This document shows, piece by piece, positions 63,149-64,000 of a stretch of 64,000 bases of DNA. Position 1 is the first letter of the stretch. Each line of letters begins with the position of its first letter. Under the pieces are notes generated by a model. That model saw nothing but the letters and a program-made list of their open reading frames with translations. It made no database searches and was not told the DNA's origin. This DNA comes from Hyalangium gracile (GTDB lineage: Bacteria > Myxococcota > Myxococcia > Myxococcales > Myxococcaceae), in the NCBI RefSeq assembly GCF_020103725.1, contig NZ_JAHXBG010000001.1:62001-126000 (forward strand). Reading direction: 5' to 3'. The translations under genes and the position numbers were made by a program.

Positions 63149-64000
63149 TCAGGCGCGGCGCCACCGCGCGGAGAACAGGGTGAGGGCCACGAGCACGCTG
63201 CCCGCGCCCGCGATGGCCAGCAGCGGTCGTCGCAGCCCCGCCCCGAGCGCCTCCAGCGTGCCGCCCGCGAGCTCCCGGCTCGCCCGCCGCAGCGTCCCGT
63301 CGCGCGCCAGGGTGTCTCGCCAGGAGCGCACCTGCTCCGTCAGCGCTCCGCCCGCGCCTCGGACTGTCGCGGCGGCGGAGCGCTCGGCGAGCGTCTCCAG
63401 GGACTTGCCCAGCGCCTGACCCGAGGCCAGCGGGCTGGAGGCCAGCTCCTCGCGAATGCCCGCGGCCAGGCCCCGCACCAGCCCCCGGCCGGCGCGCTCC
63501 AGCAGGCCCACCAGCACCTCCTCGTCCTCCCGGAGCTTCGACTCGATTCCTTCCACGAGCCCCCGGCCCACCTGCGAGGCAATCCCCGCCCCCAGGGGAG
63601 CCAGCGTCTTCATGTCCTCCGCGAAGGAGGGCACGGCCTCATGGAGCTCCCGCACGGCCGCCCTCACCACGCCCTCGGCCATGGCCTGGGCCCGCTCTCC
63701 GGGCGTGCGAATCTCGTCCGTGCGGGAGTGCGCGTAGTCGATGATTTCGTCGAAGAGCAGATTGATGCGCTCGACGAGGGAGTGGAGGGGCAGCCCGCCG
63801 TCCTGCCACTCCCGCTCCAGCACCTCCAGCACCCCCTTCATCGCCGACGCCGCCAGCGAGTGGGCCGCGGCGCCGGGATCCACCTCCTCGCGCTCGGCCG
63901 CTTCGTGCGCCATGCGCCCCAGCACCGTGAGCGCGTCCCGGAGGAGCGCGCGCAGCTGCCCGTCGATCTCCGGCAGCTCCTGACGCACCCCGTCGGCCGC
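63149..64000 (-). CDS. Long helical protein with C-terminal membrane anchor (5' partial)
   Basis: At least 283 residues; the frame is open to the right edge, so the N terminus is outside. A GTG at 63988 is the first internal candidate. The visible part is almost all helical with Ala/Glu/Leu/Arg heptads (RAQAMAEGVVRAAVRELHEAVPSFAEDMK, GRGLVRGLAAGIREELASSP). A C-terminal hydrophobic segment, LLAIAGAGSVLVALTLFSARWRRA, acts as a membrane anchor with a basic end. Family not recognised. Confidence 0.75.
   Translation of the reverse strand, partial: AADGVRQELPEIDGQLRALLRDALTVLGRMAHEAAEREEVDPGAAAHSLAASAMKGVLEVLEREWQDGGLPLHSLVERINLLFDEIIDYAHSRTDEIRTPGERAQAMAEGVVRAAVRELHEAVPSFAEDMKTLAPLGAGIASQVGRGLVEGIESKLREDEEVLVGLLERAGRGLVRGLAAGIREELASSPLASGQALGKSLETLAERSAAATVRGAGGALTEQVRSWRDTLARDGTLRRASRELAGGTLEALGAGLRRPLLAIAGAGSVLVALTLFSARWRRA

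Overview
This 64-kb window is uniformly GC-rich (about 70% by eye) chromosomal DNA from a myxobacterium, probably of the Cystobacterineae (Archangium/Cystobacter/Myxococcus side). The pointers are a DUF2378 protein (a family known essentially only from myxobacteria), a Ser/Thr kinase of the myxobacterial type, an FHA-domain sigma-54 activator, many lipoproteins with plain lipoboxes, and two lspA genes side by side. No rRNA operon, CRISPR array, integrase or complete insertion sequence was seen.

Layout. 0-6 kb: a large partial protein of unknown function, a small charged protein, a DUF4291 protein and an SRPBCC protein. 6-12.3 kb: hemL, a membrane Ser/Thr kinase and an alpha/beta hydrolase in one minus-strand run, a secreted-type beta-propeller gene on the plus strand, and three lipoproteins. 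12.4-17.2 kb: a minus-strand operon lspA2-lspA1-lgt-491-aa protein-kdsC-like gene, i.e. the lipoprotein maturation enzymes. 17.2-24.7 kb: a DUF1279 protein, a 1050-aa lipoprotein with a DNase-I-like domain and a lamin-tail domain, a Mut7-C protein and ileS. 24.7-35.4 kb: two tandem paralogous cassettes of TadE/TadG-like pseudopilins with small Cys-rich secreted proteins, preceded by an FHA sigma-54 activator. 35.4-47.7 kb: a RimK-like ligase, a DsbA-like protein, a zinc-finger membrane protein, a Gly-rich lipoprotein, a SelD-type flavoprotein, a TolB-like lipoprotein, a lipoprotein amidase, a metallophosphoesterase, DUF2378 and an unusual SDR. 47.7-48.4 kb: two tRNA-like elements and a cyclic-phosphate receiver-domain protein. 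48.5-51.8 kb: a LysR/LigB-dioxygenase pair and a graspetide (plesiocin-like) locus. 51.8-53.3 kb: a graveyard holding a dispersed repeat, a broken kinase and a fused remnant of an ATPase/HNH (Septu-like) system. 53.3-64 kb: kup, a large multi-GAF histidine kinase, DUF378, a fatty-acid desaturase, two paralogous membrane proteins and a partial gene.

The most interesting points are: (1) a 65-aa precursor with two copies of a T(T/S)xxxxEE core, divergent from an ATP-grasp ligase, matching the plesiocin-type graspetide pattern; (2) two adjacent tRNA-like structures (CAU and GCU loops) whose acceptor stems are extended to about 21 and 16 base pairs, lying in the leader of an SDR gene; (3) a chimeric gene in which the first ~41 residues of an AAA ATPase are joined to an HNH nuclease that has lost its first zinc cysteine; (4) the duplicated Tad-like cassettes with CxxxC-rich secreted partners; (5) a ~120-bp dispersed intergenic repeat present three times. 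All function calls come from reading motifs in the sequence; no database search was run.
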